Assembly: GCA_964615935.1 (NCBI GenBank)
Contig: CAZTTG010000099.1
Coordinates: 1 to 23,211, forward strand
Length of the DNA stretch: 23,211 nt
Direction: 5' to 3'
DNA from: CAZTTG01 sp964615935
GTDB lineage: Bacteria; Planctomycetota; UBA1135; GCA-002686595
The notes below the pieces were generated by a model that was given only the letters and a program-made list of their open reading frames with translations, made no database searches and was not told where the DNA came from. Below, in pieces: positions 14,679 to 22,800 of this stretch (positions are counted from its first letter, which is position 1; each line of letters opens with the position of its first letter). Position numbers and translations under genes: made by a program.

Positions 14679-14730
14679 GGCCCCGACCGGGGCCCAGCGA
14701 GAACGGGGGCGTCGCTACGGCGGCGCCCCC
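14679..14730. terminator. Bidirectional hairpin terminator between units 1 and 2
   Basis: There are two hairpins in the 105-base convergent gap. The first is GGCCCC-GACC-GGGGCC (14679-14694). The second is stronger: GGGGGCG-T-CGC-TACG-GCG-G-CGCCCCC (14705-14730), capped by the very stable C(UACG)G tetraloop. There is no clear U-run, as is usual in GC-rich genomes. Confidence 0.6.
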
Positions 14731-14762
14731 TCTGCGTGTCCCCGCGGACGCACGTCTCTCCA

Positions 14763-15392
14763 CTAGACGGATCCGATTCCCTGTTTCAGGGCGAAGGCGA
14801 TCAGCTCCGCGCTGGTGCTCACGCTGATCCGCTCCATCATCTGGTACTTGTGGAACTCCACGGTCCGCGGGGATAGGTGGACCTTGGTTCCGATCTCCTT
14901 CGCGGACAGCCCCGAGACCAGCAGGCCCAGGATCTCGACCTCGCGCGGGCTCAGGTCCGCGCCGGCCTTCCTGCCCGTCGCCAGCGCCTGCATGACCTCC
15001 TTGGCGATCCGCGGGGAGACGTGGATTCCGCCGCCGAGCGCCTCCTCGGCGGCCCGCAGGACGTCCTTCATCCCGCCGTGCTTCAGCACGTAGCCCGCGG
15101 CGCCGGCGCGGATCGCCGCCGTCGCGAGGCCGACGTCCTCGTGCATCGTCAGAACCACGACCTTCAGCCCGGGGGACGTCTCGCGGAGCCTGCGGACGCA
15201 CTCGATCCCGTTCAGCCCGGGCATGGAGACGTCCGTGACGACGAGGTCGGGCGAGTGCTCCTCGACGGCGTCGAGCAGGGCCTGGCCGTTCTCGACCATG
15301 GCGACGATCTCGAACTCGGCGTCCAGCAGGCTCTTCATCCCCTCGGCGAACAGCCGGTGGTCGTCGGCCAGGACGATCCTGGGGCGAGTCAT
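14763..15392 (-). CDS. NarL/LuxR-type response regulator, unit 2 (no full kinase)
   Basis: This 209-residue paralogue of the regulator at 9849-10478 keeps all receiver essentials (D10, D11, D54, T82, K104) and the helix-turn-helix. Changes relative to unit 1 are scattered through both domains, including the DNA-binding part (EIGTKVHLSPRTVEF versus EIGTELHLSRRTVEF). No intact kinase accompanies it. Its ATG instead overlaps the TGA of a 15-codon leader ORF that occupies the place of the kinase. It may be phosphorylated by the kinase of unit 1, whose partner it resembles closely, or act without phosphorylation. It is convergent with the unit 1 kelch gene and separated from it by hairpins. Confidence 0.93.
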   Translation of the reverse strand: MTRPRIVLADDHRLFAEGMKSLLDAEFEIVAMVENGQALLDAVEEHSPDLVVTDVSMPGLNGIECVRRLRETSPGLKVVVLTMHEDVGLATAAIRAGAAGYVLKHGGMKDVLRAAEEALGGGIHVSPRIAKEVMQALATGRKAGADLSPREVEILGLLVSGLSAKEIGTKVHLSPRTVEFHKYQMMERISVSTSAELIAFALKQGIGSV

Positions 15393-15436
15393 CGGGGGTC
15401 GCTCCTGCAGGAGCCGTCGAATGGGCCGTAGAGCAT
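15389..15436 (-). pseudogene. Kinase remnant reduced to a 15-codon leader ORF, unit 2
   Basis: The reading frame MLYGPFDGSCRSDPR starts at the ATG in exactly the promoter context of the kinase start (TGCTAGACT, six bases, ATG). It stops at a TGA overlapping the regulator ATG (ATGA). The bases CTCTACGG after the ATG match an internal stretch of the unit 3 remnant, suggesting further deletion of the same kinase start. It is probably kept as a translated leader that couples ribosomes into the regulator gene. Confidence 0.55.
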
Positions 15437-15442
15437 CACTGG

Positions 15443-15451
15443 AGTCTAGCA
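15443..15451 (-). promoter_or_regulatory. Extended -10 (TGCTAGACT), unit 2
   Basis: This is the counterpart of the kinase promoter box: TGC-TAGACT, six bases CCAGTG, then the ATG of the leader ORF. Confidence 0.55.
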
Positions 15452-15454
15452 CGC

Positions 15455-15534
15455 GGGCAGCGTGCCCTGCGGATGGAGGATTACCGGTCCGCAACCCCGT
15501 AAATCCCCCGGTCGAGATCCAGTAGTATCCCGGG
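15455..15534. promoter_or_regulatory. Divergent control region, unit 2
   Basis: It contains the inverted repeat GGGC-AGCGT-GCCC (15455-15467), with arms as in the other units but a different centre, and the block CGCAACCCCGTAAAT to TATCCCGGGCTGATGCG. Here the first TCCCGGG has decayed to TCCAGT with one base lost; the second (15528-15534) is intact. The whole 338-base gap 15437-15774 is regulatory or leader; apart from a 29-codon ORF I see nothing else in it. Confidence 0.5.
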
Positions 15535-15641
15535 CTGATGCGGATCGCGAAGTCGGGAGAGAATGTGAGTGTTCAGTCCTCTTGGTTCCTCTCTCACAGG
15601 TTGCCTGCGGGCTTTCCCCCTTCCCCAGGACTCGCATCACC

Positions 15642-15731
15642 ATGACTCGACCCTCTGGTTGCAGACTTCGCGCGACATTGAGGGTATCGATGAACTCGAT
15701 GGTGTGGGTCTCCGATCCGCCCATCGCCTAG
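15642..15731 (+). CDS. 29-codon ORF at the ancestral gene-start position, unit 2
   Basis: The ATG at 15642 follows GGACTCGCATCACC, nearly the same as the start of the unit 3 lectin gene (CGACTCGCATCAAC, ATG 18339), at almost the same distance from the TCCCGGG element (about 107 bases in both). The frame begins MTRPSGCRLR, runs 29 codons and stops 43 bases before the present kelch gene. It is most simply the relic of an older gene start left when the head was exchanged, or a small upstream ORF. Confidence 0.35.
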   Translation: MTRPSGCRLRATLRVSMNSMVWVSDPPIA

Positions 15732-15774
15732 AGCCCTCCGGGTGGGGACCTGACAACACATCCCTTCGAACACC

Positions 15775-17244
15775 ATGAACCTATCCAAGAGTCTCCTCGC
15801 GCTCCCTGCGCTCTTCCTCCTCGCGGGCGACGCCAGCGCCCAAACCCTCCCCTGGACCACGACCTACCCGCCCACCTCGTTCTCGAGCCGCGAGCGCGTC
15901 TTCACCGGCACCGACGGCACCGTCAGCTACGTGTACGGCGGGCAGAACGGGACCACCACCGCTGGCTACGACGAGCTCTGGTCCTACGACGGGGCCGACT
16001 ACCAGCTCCTCAGCGCCTCGGGGACAGGCCCCGGTCCGCGATGCGGCGGTGCGTCTGCCCATGACCTGGCCCGTGGCAAGTTCGTCATCTTCGGTGGCAA
16101 GCTGGACTGGGCCGCCGGTACCCTCCTGAGCGACACCTGGGAGTGGGACTCGGTCAACGGCTGGGTCCAACTGACCCCCGCCACCTCCCCGAGCGGCCGC
16201 TGGTTGATCGGCGACACCTGCGAATACGTGCCCGGCTTCGGCCTGGTCTTCCACGGCGGCAATGTCGGTGGCACGAAGAGCTCCGAGACCTGGGCCTTCG
16301 ACGGCACGAACTGGACCCTGCTCTCGTCGGCCGGTCCCGACCGCAATGCTGCCAGCATGGTCTACCGTCCCACCAGCAACGACATGATCCTCTACGGCGG
16401 CGTGGGGAACGCCAGCGGCGCGAAACTGGCCGAGACCTGGCGCTTCGATCTCGGGACGCTGACCTGGTCGCAGATCACGACCACGACGATGCCGCACGGG
16501 AACGGATCCACCTCGGACGGCCTCGTTGCCCAAACCGGCTACTTCAACCCGACGACCAGCAAGGTCGTCCTCTACGGCGGCGATGGCAACGGAGGCAGCA
16601 ACCCGAGCCACCTCACGTGGGAATTCGATGGCGTCGACTGGACCGATGCCACCGATCCCGCCCAGCTCTCCAGCGAGAACGTCCGCAACAGCATGGCCAA
16701 CTGGGTCGCCAGCTCCCAATCCGCCATCATCCTGTGCGGCAACCGCAGCAATAGCGCCCAGAGATTCGTTCTCGAGCACGGTCCCTTCGCCGGCCCCCCG
16801 CCGGTCTTCTACTGCGGATACACCGACCCCAGCACGGCCACGAGCTGCGGCTTCATGTCCTGCCCGAGCTCGAGCGGCTGCCAGGCCACCATCGCGACCT
16901 CGATTCCCGGCGGCGGACCGGTCTCGGGGGCCAATGACTACGACGTGAGCTTCAACGGGGCCGAGGTGGGCAAGCCGGCCATCATCTTCTTCGGCCTGAG
17001 CGGCACCATGGCGGTCCCCTTCTCGTCCGGCACGCTGTGCGTCCAGACGCCCATCAAGCGGACTCCGCCGGGCAGCACCGGCGGGAGCGGGGCCTGCACA
17101 GGATCGCACAGCCTGAGAATCAACGATCCCGCCTCCTCCATCAGCCAGACCGCCGGCACGATGGTCCACTACCAGGGTTGGCTCCGGGATCCTGCAGGGG
17201 TGGGAACCGACCTCAGCGACGCGGTCGAGCTGCTCTTCCAGTAG
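15775..17244 (+). CDS. Secreted kelch protein with shared C-terminal domain, unit 2
   Basis: This 489-residue exported protein has a signal peptide MNLSKSLLALPALFLLAG, cleaved near DASAQ (residue 23). Residues about 25-335 form a galactose-oxidase/kelch-type propeller with about five to six repeats (YVYGGQNG/LWSYDG, VIFGGKLD/TWEWD, VFHGGNVGG/TWAFDG, ILYGGVGN/TWRFD, VLYGGDGN/TWEFDG). Residues 342-489 are the common C-terminal domain, identical in amino acids and DNA to unit 1. The kelch head is not detectably similar to the unit 1 head at DNA level. No Shine-Dalgarno precedes the ATG. Expected at the cell surface or outside the cell, as a binding protein rather than an oxidase, since no copper-site pattern is evident. 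It is divergent from the unit 2 regulator. Confidence 0.88.
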   Translation: MNLSKSLLALPALFLLAGDASAQTLPWTTTYPPTSFSSRERVFTGTDGTVSYVYGGQNGTTTAGYDELWSYDGADYQLLSASGTGPGPRCGGASAHDLARGKFVIFGGKLDWAAGTLLSDTWEWDSVNGWVQLTPATSPSGRWLIGDTCEYVPGFGLVFHGGNVGGTKSSETWAFDGTNWTLLSSAGPDRNAASMVYRPTSNDMILYGGVGNASGAKLAETWRFDLGTLTWSQITTTTMPHGNGSTSDGLVAQTGYFNPTTSKVVLYGGDGNGGSNPSHLTWEFDGVDWTDATDPAQLSSENVRNSMANWVASSQSAIILCGNRSNSAQRFVLEHGPFAGPPPVFYCGYTDPSTATSCGFMSCPSSSGCQATIATSIPGGGPVSGANDYDVSFNGAEVGKPAIIFFGLSGTMAVPFSSGTLCVQTPIKRTPPGSTGGSGACTGSHSLRINDPASSISQTAGTMVHYQGWLRDPAGVGTDLSDAVELLFQ

Positions 17245-17249
17245 GAGGC
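16796..17249 (+). repeat. 454-bp perfect direct repeat, copy 2
   Basis: This matches 14209-14662 at a fixed offset of 2587 bases. The equivalent part of unit 3 (about 19197-19646) encodes the same domain but has diverged clearly in protein and DNA, so copies 1 and 2 were homogenised or copied recently. Confidence 0.9.
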
Positions 17250-17265
17250 ACGGCGCGCGGAGCGA

Positions 17266-17376
17266 GGCCCCGACCGGGGCCCTGCGAACGCGGAGGCGTC
17301 GCTGCGGCGGCGCCCCCCCTCGTGCTCACAGCCTCCGGCCGGCGCGGCGACCAGGGCCGGGCGGCTGCTGGCCGCC
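17266..17376. terminator. Hairpins between units 2 and 3
   Basis: GGCCCC-GACC-GGGGCC (17266-17281) is the same hairpin as after unit 1. A decayed version of the second hairpin, GGCG-T-CGC-TGCG-GCG-G-CGCC, lies at 17295-17314. An extra stem GGCGGC-TGCTG-GCCGCC (17360-17376) sits near the end of the unit 3 regulator. Together they probably stop transcription from both sides of the convergent pair. Confidence 0.5.
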
Positions 17377-17407
17377 GCCCAGGCGCTCCTGAGCCGGGGA
17401 GACCCGT

Positions 17408-18037
17408 CTAGACGGACCCGATGCCCTGTTTCAGGGCGAAGGCGACCAGCTCCGCGCTCGTGCCCACGCCGCTCCTCTCCATCATCTTGTACTTGTGGAA
17501 CTCCACGGTCCGCGGGGACAGATGGAGCTCAGTGCCGATCTCCTTGGCGGACAGCCCCGAGACGAGCAGGCGCAGGATCTCGAGCTGGCGCGGGGTCAGG
17601 TCCGGGCTGGCCTTCCTGCCGGTCGCCAGCGCCTGCATGACCTCCTTGGCTATCCGCGGGGAGACGAGGATTCCGCCGTTGAGCGCCTCCTCGACGGCCT
17701 GCAAGACGTCCTTCATCCCGCCGTGCTTCAGCACGTAGCCCGCGGCGCCGGCACGATTCGCCGCCGTCGCCAGGCCGACGTCCTCGTGCATCGTCAGGAC
17801 CACGACCTTCAGCTCCGGGGACGTCTCGCGGAGCTTGCGGACGCACTCGATCCCGTTCAGCTCGGGCATGGAGACGTCCGTGACGACGAGGTCGGGCGAG
17901 TGCTCCTCGACGGCCTCGAGCAGGGCCTGGCCCTCCTCGACCATGGCGACGACCTCGAACTCGGCGTCCAGCAGGCTCTTCAGCCCCTCGGCGAACAGCC
18001 GGTGATCGTCGGCCAGGATGATTCGGGGTCGACTCAT
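17408..18037 (-). CDS. NarL/LuxR-type response regulator, unit 3 (no full kinase)
   Basis: This third 209-residue paralogue is closer to unit 1 than unit 2 is in the DNA-binding region (LTPRQLEILRLLVSGLSAKEIGTELHLSPRTVEFHKY). Receiver residues D10, D11, D54, T82 and K104 are intact. Notable changes are A-I-R to A-N-R at position 94 in the alpha-4 output face and I-H-V to I-L-V in the linker after the receiver. Its ATG overlaps the TGA of the 33-codon kinase remnant (ATGA). It therefore lacks its own sensor and may share the kinase of unit 1. It is divergent from the lectin gene, which it may control. Confidence 0.93.
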   Translation of the reverse strand: MSRPRIILADDHRLFAEGLKSLLDAEFEVVAMVEEGQALLEAVEEHSPDLVVTDVSMPELNGIECVRKLRETSPELKVVVLTMHEDVGLATAANRAGAAGYVLKHGGMKDVLQAVEEALNGGILVSPRIAKEVMQALATGRKASPDLTPRQLEILRLLVSGLSAKEIGTELHLSPRTVEFHKYKMMERSGVGTSAELVAFALKQGIGSV

Positions 18038-18135
18038 GAGGAGCGCGAGGTCGACGGGGGGACCTCGAGCCGAGCGCCGAACGACGGAGCAAGGAGGGCG
18101 CCGAGACAGAGCCCGTAGAGCAGTCGGGAGAACAT
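18034..18135 (-). pseudogene. Kinase remnant: 33-codon signal-peptide ORF, unit 3
   Basis: The frame MFSRLLYGLCLGALLAP and onward to SRSS matches the first 33 residues of the kinase (MFSRLLSGLFLGALLAP and onward to SRSS) codon by codon. It then jumps straight to TCATGAGTCG, where its TGA overlaps the regulator ATG. An internal deletion of about 2.8 kb has thus removed everything from the propeller to the ATPase. The promoter, start codon, signal peptide and translational coupling survive, so a short signal-peptide-like leader is probably still made. Confidence 0.85.
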
Positions 18136-18141
18136 CACTGC

Positions 18142-18150
18142 AATCTACCA
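18142..18150 (-). promoter_or_regulatory. Extended -10 (TGGTAGATT), unit 3
   Basis: TGG-TAGATT, six bases GCAGTG, then the ATG of the 33-codon remnant: same spacing as the kinase promoter. Confidence 0.55.
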
Positions 18151-18153
18151 CGC

Positions 18154-18233
18154 GGGCCTCACGCCCTCTGCGTGGGAGATTCCGGGGCCGCAACCCCGTA
18201 AGATTCCCAGTCGAATCCCGGGAGTATCCCGGG
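18154..18233. promoter_or_regulatory. Divergent control region, unit 3
   Basis: GGGC-CTCAC-GCCC (18154-18166) is the conserved inverted repeat. TCCCGGG-AGTA-TCCCGGG (18216-18233) is the clearest form of the doubled site, each half palindromic and 11 bp apart. A GAGAAT box at 18258-18263 could be the lectin-gene -10, which would put the doubled site near -46, a usual activator position. Confidence 0.5.
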
Positions 18234-18338
18234 CTGATGCGAAGCACGGGTTTCAGGGAGAATGGCCTTGTCCGGTCTTGCTGGAATCTCTCACCCGCAA
18301 CCCCACCACCTCCCGCGTCCTTCTCGACTCGCATCAAC

Positions 18339-19646
18339 ATGCACACTCCCACCAAAGCGATCCTGGGCACCCTGTGCCTCGTGCTCGGCTCCAGCCCCAT
18401 GGCTGCGGCGCAGAGCTTCTCCTACCCCGACTTCACCAACTGGACCGGCATCAGCCCGGTCGGCATGACCATCCAGAACGGGGCGATCCTGCAGCTTCAG
18501 GACAACGTCGCGCCGGCCTTCGGCGGAGACAACCGCGGCGCGGCCTGGTACGACACGGCCGTGAACGTCGTGGGCGGCTTCGACACGACCTTCGTGTACC
18601 ACATGCACACGGTCAGCACGACGGGCGGCAGCGACGGCATGGCGTTCGTGATCCAGAACGACCAGATCGCCGGTTCGGTCCCCATCGTCAACGGCTACCC
18701 CGACGGGACGGGCAACACGGCGATCGGCCGCCACGCCTCAGCAGCGGGCTTCGGCGCGTTCCTCAACCCCGTTACCGGGGACTCCGTCGACAACTCGATC
18801 GCGATTCACTTCGATACCTACATGAATGGCAGCCCCTGGGGCGACCTCGACAGCAACCACATCAGCGTCCACACCGGCGGCAACGCCGACAACAGCCAGG
18901 ACGAGGCCTACTCGTTGGGCCGGGTCTCGCCGACCACCAACCTGAACGACGGTCTCCAGCACACGGTCCGCGTGCTCTACGTCCCGGGCACGCTCGAGAT
19001 CTACCTCGACGGCAACCTCGAGCTCACCGTGCCCTACGACTTCAACACCGGCGGCGTGTGGGTCGACAGCGGCACCCCGGTCGGCGGCCTGGACCTGATC
19101 GGCGGGAGCTCGGCCTACGTCGGCTTCACCTCGGGCGCCGGGACCGCGCGCGAGTACCGCGACATCATCTCCTGGGACTTCGCGTCAGGGACCTGCAGCC
19201 CCGTGGTCTACTGCACCTACACCGACGCCACCACCGCCACGGCCTGCGGATTCGCGCAGTGCCCGAGCTCCGGCGGCTGCTCGGCCATGATCACGACCTC
19301 CAGCCCGTCCGCCTGCCCGGTGAGCGGGGCCAACGACTACGACGTGGTCGTCAATGGCGCCGAGAACGACAAGCCCGGCATCGTCTTCTACGGCTACGGC
19401 CAGGCCGCCATCGCTCCCTTCAGCAGCGGAACCCTGTGCATCAAGCCTCCGCTGAAGCGCTCGTGGCCGGCGGCGACCGGCAGCGCGGGCTCGGCCTGCA
19501 CCGGCTCGCTGACCCTGAGGATCAACAACCCGGCGGGGGTCGACCACCCGACGGGAACGGTGGTCCAGTTCCAGGGATGGATGCGCGACCCGATGAGCGC
19601 TCCCGCCACGGACCTCTCGGACGCGGTCGAGGTCACCTACCAGTGA
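18339..19646 (+). CDS. Secreted legume-type lectin with shared C-terminal domain, unit 3
   Basis: This 435-residue exported protein has a signal peptide at 1-24 (AILGTLCLVLGSSPMAAAQ). Residues about 25-283 form an L-type (legume-like) lectin beta-sandwich: GFDTTFVYHMHT, SDGMAFVIQND, NSIAIHFDTYMN followed by DLDSNHISVHTGGN (the Ca/Mn and sugar-binding acidic and asparagine residues), GLQHTVRVLYVPGTLEIYLDG and YVGFTSGAG. Residues 287-435 are the common C-terminal domain (VVYCTYTD, SGANDYDV, PFSSGTLCI, SDAVEVTYQ; seven cysteines), diverged from units 1 and 2. It should bind a carbohydrate at the cell surface or outside. No Shine-Dalgarno is visible. It is divergent from the regulator of unit 3 and closed by a strong hairpin. 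Confidence 0.88.
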   Translation: MHTPTKAILGTLCLVLGSSPMAAAQSFSYPDFTNWTGISPVGMTIQNGAILQLQDNVAPAFGGDNRGAAWYDTAVNVVGGFDTTFVYHMHTVSTTGGSDGMAFVIQNDQIAGSVPIVNGYPDGTGNTAIGRHASAAGFGAFLNPVTGDSVDNSIAIHFDTYMNGSPWGDLDSNHISVHTGGNADNSQDEAYSLGRVSPTTNLNDGLQHTVRVLYVPGTLEIYLDGNLELTVPYDFNTGGVWVDSGTPVGGLDLIGGSSAYVGFTSGAGTAREYRDIISWDFASGTCSPVVYCTYTDATTATACGFAQCPSSGGCSAMITTSSPSACPVSGANDYDVVVNGAENDKPGIVFYGYGQAAIAPFSSGTLCIKPPLKRSWPAATGSAGSACTGSLTLRINNPAGVDHPTGTVVQFQGWMRDPMSAPATDLSDAVEVTYQ

Positions 19647-19683
19647 CCGACCGCTGAGGATCGGAACCCTCCCTGTGCGAAAC

Positions 19684-19716
19684 GCGGGCGGCCGATGCCA
19701 GGCATCGGCCGCCCGC
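19684..19716 (+). terminator. Strong hairpin terminator after the lectin gene
   Basis: A perfect 15-bp stem (19684-19698 with 19702-19716, GCGGGCGGCCGATGC and its complement) with a 3-base loop CAG, followed by CCCATTT. It closes the three-unit array on the right. Confidence 0.8.
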
Positions 19717-19837
19717 CCCATTTCACGGGGGCATCCGCCGGGGATGGCCCCTGCCGGGTTCGGCAGGCGGGACCGCCGTGCTACCCTGACCGCCACCCGG
19801 GCCGTCCACGACCGGGTGAATCCGGAAGCCCCCCTCC

Positions 19838-22800
19838 GTGAAACCGCCTCGAGTGCCGATCGCCCGCCTCTGGAGCCGGATGGACGCCGGCGCCGCGCTG
19901 CGCTCGCACGGCCTGACCGCCCTCCTCTACGCCTCGGCCCTGGTGGTGTGTCGGCTGCTGGCGGCGGACCCGGAGCTCGACTCCCTGCCGGGCCGCACGA
20001 TCTCCCAGGCCACCCTGGACGCCTGCAGCGTCGGCGCGCGCCTCTCCCTGTACGCGACCAGCCTGCTGCTGTTCGTCGCCGGCGGAGTCGCGCTGCTCCT
20101 GGTCCTGCGGTGGCTCGCGCGCCTGGTCCCGGCCGAGGACCTCGAGGTCGTGGACCGCACCTCCCTGGCGGGCCTGATCCTGCTGCTCCTGGGGGCCTAC
20201 CGGGTGGACACGCGCTGCGCCCTGGCCCTGCTCGCTGGCCTGCACGCCCTGGTCCTCGCCGTGGGGCTCCTGGACCGCTGGGTGCTGCGCTGGCGGCCGC
20301 ACCCGCACCGGGCGGCCTACGCGGGCTGGCTGGCCGCGGGCGCCTTCTCCCTGCTCTTCCCCCTCTACGACCTGGCCGGTGAGCGATTCCCGCAGGTCGC
20401 GTGGGCGCCGGCCGCGGCCTTCGCGGCCCTGGGCCTCGTCCTGCACCTCGTGCTGGCGCTGCTCGGCCGCCGCGGCGAGAGGTCCGTCGACGGATGGCTG
20501 TACGCGGGCCTCCCCCTGGCGGCGCTGGCGCTGATCTCGGTCCTGCGGATCGAGCTCTACATGCTCCTCAACGGCCGGGGCATCTTCGCCCTGACTCCCG
20601 ATCACCTGGGCGCGGGCCTGATCGGGCTGCTGCTCGCCTGGATGCTCCTCCGCCGCCGGCGCTGGAGGCCGCGCGCGGACGGGGCGCGCCTCGACCTCGC
20701 GCTGCTGGTGGGCCGCGGCAGCTTCCCCCTGCTGCTGGTGGGGCTGGTCTCCTTCGCCGAGTACCAGCCCGTGCTGCGCATCGCCTGGGACCTCTTCGAG
20801 CCCGCCAATCCGGGCCTGATGATCCAGCAGTGGTTCGACTTCGGCCGGCTGCCGCTCTTCGAGACCTGGGGCTCGCACGGGCTGTGGGACAGCTCGATGG
20901 GGATGGTCTACGCGGCGCTCACCGGCTTCGAGGACGAGGTCTGGAGGTACTACGACTTCGCGAACGAGGTCATCGCGACCCTCCTGATCTACCTCCTGCT
21001 GCGCCGCCTCCTGCGCTCCGCCTCGGCGGGCTTCTTCGCGGCCTGGTTCCTGCCCTACCGCGGCGAGCTCTTCCCCGACTACTGCGTCCTGGCCCTGCTG
21101 GCGATCTTCGTCCTGACGTGGGTGATCGAGCAGCGCAGCGTGCGCGCCCACGCGCTGCTCTTCCTCTACCTGGCCCTGGGCCTGGCCTGGCGCCTGGACA
21201 TGGGGACGGCCACGGCCCTCGCCTCGGCGGCCACCCTCCTGGCCGTCGGCGGCGCCAGCCCCCTCTACCGGCCTCCCTGGCGCCGGGTGGCCGGCGGGGC
21301 CGCCATCGCCGCCGTGCTCGTGGCCCTGGTGGTCCTGCCCGTCCTGGCCCTGCGGGACGTCAACCCCGTGACGCGGGTGCGGGAGGTGATCCACCTGGCC
21401 CTCGCCCACCAGGCCTTCGGATACACCGAGATCGCGCGCTTCCTGGACAAGGCCGTCCTGTGGCATCTGCTGGTCCTGCCCGCCGCGGTCCTGGTCCTCC
21501 TGGGTGTCCTGCTGCACCGCCGCTGGGGCCAGCTCGGCCTGGATCGCTCGCGGCTCCTTCCCTTCGTGGCGCTGGTCTTCATGAGCGCCTACTACCTGAT
21601 CAACGGCCCGCGGGGGCTCACGCGCCACACCTTCGTCGAGGCCGGCAACGTCTACCTGGTCTCCTTCTCCCTGGTGGTGGTCTCGTGCAGCGCCGCCTGG
21701 CTGTGGGGCCGCCGCAGCCCGACCGCGGCCCTGGCGGGCTTCGCGTTGATCTCCTCCACCCTGGTCTACAACTTCCCCCTCCACGGGCAGACCGAGCCGT
21801 GGTGGAACCCGCCGGGCGGCGCGCACGAGGAGCTCACCGCCCGGCTGAAGACCTTCCGGCGCGTCCGGCCGCGGGAGGAGGTCATCGACCGCAGTCCCCC
21901 CGCCCGGCTCGCCCAGCACCGGCACATGGACGCCTTCCGGCGCTTCGTCGACGGCAACCTCGAGCCCCGGGAGACATTCCTCGACCTCTCCAACAACCCG
22001 ATGCTGTACTACTATGCGCATCGGCTCTCCCCGCACTGGGCCAACCACGCCATGGTCTACTGCGACGACTGGCTGCAGGAGCGGCTGCTCGAGGGGCTGG
22101 AGCGCTTCGAGATCCCGCTGATCGTCCAGAGCAGCGATTCCGCCCTGTGCGAGGCCGAGGGCGTCAAGTGCTGGAACGCGGTGGACGGCGTCCCCATGCA
22201 GCTGCGGCAGTACCGCGTGCACGAGCACCTCTACGGGGGCTACCGGCCGCTGGGGCGCGCCGGGCTGTGGAACGTCTGGGAGCGGAAGGACTGGGCGCTG
22301 CGCGCGCCGCCCCCCGGCTCCGATCGCCGGGTGCTCTTCGCCTGGGAGAGGCCGGCCGGGGAGGCGCCCACGAGCCTGAACCTCAGCTTCGACGCACTGG
22401 CATCCGGGGCGCCGATCGCCGGCCCGCCGGTGGAGCTCGACCCCTCGAGGGCCCACTACCTGGACCTGCTCCTGCGCTCCGCCGAGGGGGGCATCCTGCG
22501 CCTCGCGTGGCTGGCGACGGCCGGGGAAGAGGATCCCCTCAGGTACCGCGAGATCGCCCTCGGGCCCGGGGAGGAGCGGCGCTATCCGTTGCTCTCTGGC
22601 CTCGGCTCGCCGCGCGTCCTGCAGGAGCTCGTGCTCGACGGCGGGGGGCGGGTGGAGCTGGAGGCGGTCGAGCTGGTCTCCCTCGATTCCCCGGGATTCG
22701 CGAGCATGGAGGCCGCCGCGCGCGAGCCGCGCACCCTCGAGCTGAGGCACCTCGCCCGCCTGTGGGGCGAGCGCGGGGAGATCGTCGAAGAGCCGGGCAC

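Noticed and set aside
15775..16790. Galactose oxidase activity for the kelch head
   Set aside because: Kelch repeats alone are seen; I could not identify the copper ligands or the Tyr-Cys cofactor pair.
14209..17249. Insertion sequence or transposon behind the perfect repeat
   Set aside because: The repeat encodes the 3' end of two secreted proteins and has no transposase, terminal inverted repeats or target duplications; gene conversion or cassette copying explains it better.
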